33,706 bases of DNA from NCBI RefSeq assembly GCF_018614655.1, contig NZ_JAGGOG010000033.1:1-33706 (forward strand), read 5' to 3'. A model generated the notes under the pieces. That model was given only the letters and a program-made list of their open reading frames with translations, did not search any database and was not told the DNA's origin. Of the stretch, positions 33,355 to 33,706 are shown one piece after another; the first letter of the stretch is position 1, and every line of letters starts with the position of its first letter. Origin of the DNA: Pseudomonas fluorescens. Lineage in GTDB: Bacteria > Pseudomonadota > Gammaproteobacteria > Pseudomonadales > Pseudomonadaceae. Made by a program: the position numbers and the translations under genes.

Positions 33355-33706
33355 GAGAAGGCTCTATTTTCTGAAAACGACGGGAGGGTAGTGCACGGTG
33401 ATTAAGCTTAAATTAATAACAGAAACAGTATTAGCCACTACTGCAGACACTGCGCCAGCACTATAAAACTCATGATCACCAAACGATAAAACCACTTCAG
33501 TTGTGGCCGTCAAGCCGGGAGGCGCTCGGTGTCAGTCACGTCGTCGGGGGCATGGTTACTCCATACCACTTGGCCAATACGCAACATAGTGTGAACCCAC
33601 CTCACTCCGACGCACCACGCCGGAATGATCACGGGCCTGTTTTTAGCGCAGCATCACCGAGCGCAGGCACTTTTCGTACACAACCTAGTGTCCTGAGTTA
33701 AAAGTT
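33355..33706. other. Region upstream of dsbD to window end
   Basis: About 350 bases with no gene recognised. The part next to dsbD is AT-rich and probably contains its promoter, though I cannot pick -35 and -10 elements with confidence. The right end (33650-33706) could be the edge of another element but cannot be judged here. Confidence 0.4.

Overview
The window looks like the genome of a plant- or rhizosphere-associated Pseudomonas. The main reason is a nearly complete Hrp-type type III secretion system (T3SS) with HrpL-type promoter boxes. Supporting signs are a Pseudomonas-style IS66, a Mu-like prophage remnant and a dsbD/tlpA-like pair. No rRNA, tRNA or CRISPR array was seen.

Layout. 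(1) 2-2533, + strand: the 3' part of a large toxin or effector gene whose 5' end lies outside the window. It carries a kinase-like module followed by a TcdA/TcdB-type glycosyltransferase module. (2) 2534-6040: about 870 bases with no recognised gene, then a decayed IS66 element (tnpB and tnpC broken by stops, frameshifts and deletions). Abutting the end of tnpC is a group II intron remnant with a well-preserved domain V and no reverse transcriptase gene. (3) 6329-22980, all on the minus strand: the T3SS, transcribed hrpS, hrpA-hrpB-hrcJ-hrpD-hrpE, hrpF-hrcC, then hrpJ-hrcV-hrpQ-hrcN-hrpO-hrpP-hrcQ-hrcR-hrcS-hrcT-hrcU. Good hrp boxes (GGAACC/T-N15-CCACnnA) stand before hrpA, hrpF and hrpJ, and a weaker candidate lies inside hrcN. 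(4) 22990-24240: gene debris. (5) 24197-29580, + strand: a Mu-like prophage remnant. It has paired operator palindromes, a frameshifted XRE-type gene, an apparently intact lysis cassette (endolysin-like protein, holin-like protein, nested spanins), and broken traR/dksA-like, DUF2730, terminase, portal, protease and capsid genes. (6) About 29575-30700: an IS110 remnant that truncates the capsid gene, plus an IS5-type transposase tail. (7) 30812-33354, minus strand: dsbD and a TlpA-like thiol-disulfide protein.

How the genes work together. HrpS, a sigma-54 enhancer-binding protein, would normally activate hrpL, which is not in this window. The sigma factor HrpL would then fire the hrp boxes and produce the pilus (HrpA), inner rod (HrpB), basal body (HrcC, HrcJ, HrpQ), sorting platform (HrcQ, HrpD, HrpE), ATPase and stalk (HrcN, HrpO), length and substrate control (HrpP, HrcU), export gate (HrcRSTUV) and gatekeeper (HrpJ). 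The set is leaner than in P. syringae: hrcQ is one gene, HrcC is short, HrpA is short, the enhancer-binding regulator is single, and no hrpZ, hrpG, hrpT, hrpV, hrpL or hrpK was found. Both operon blocks are read in one direction. Family assignments come from reading the proteins by eye; no database search was run.
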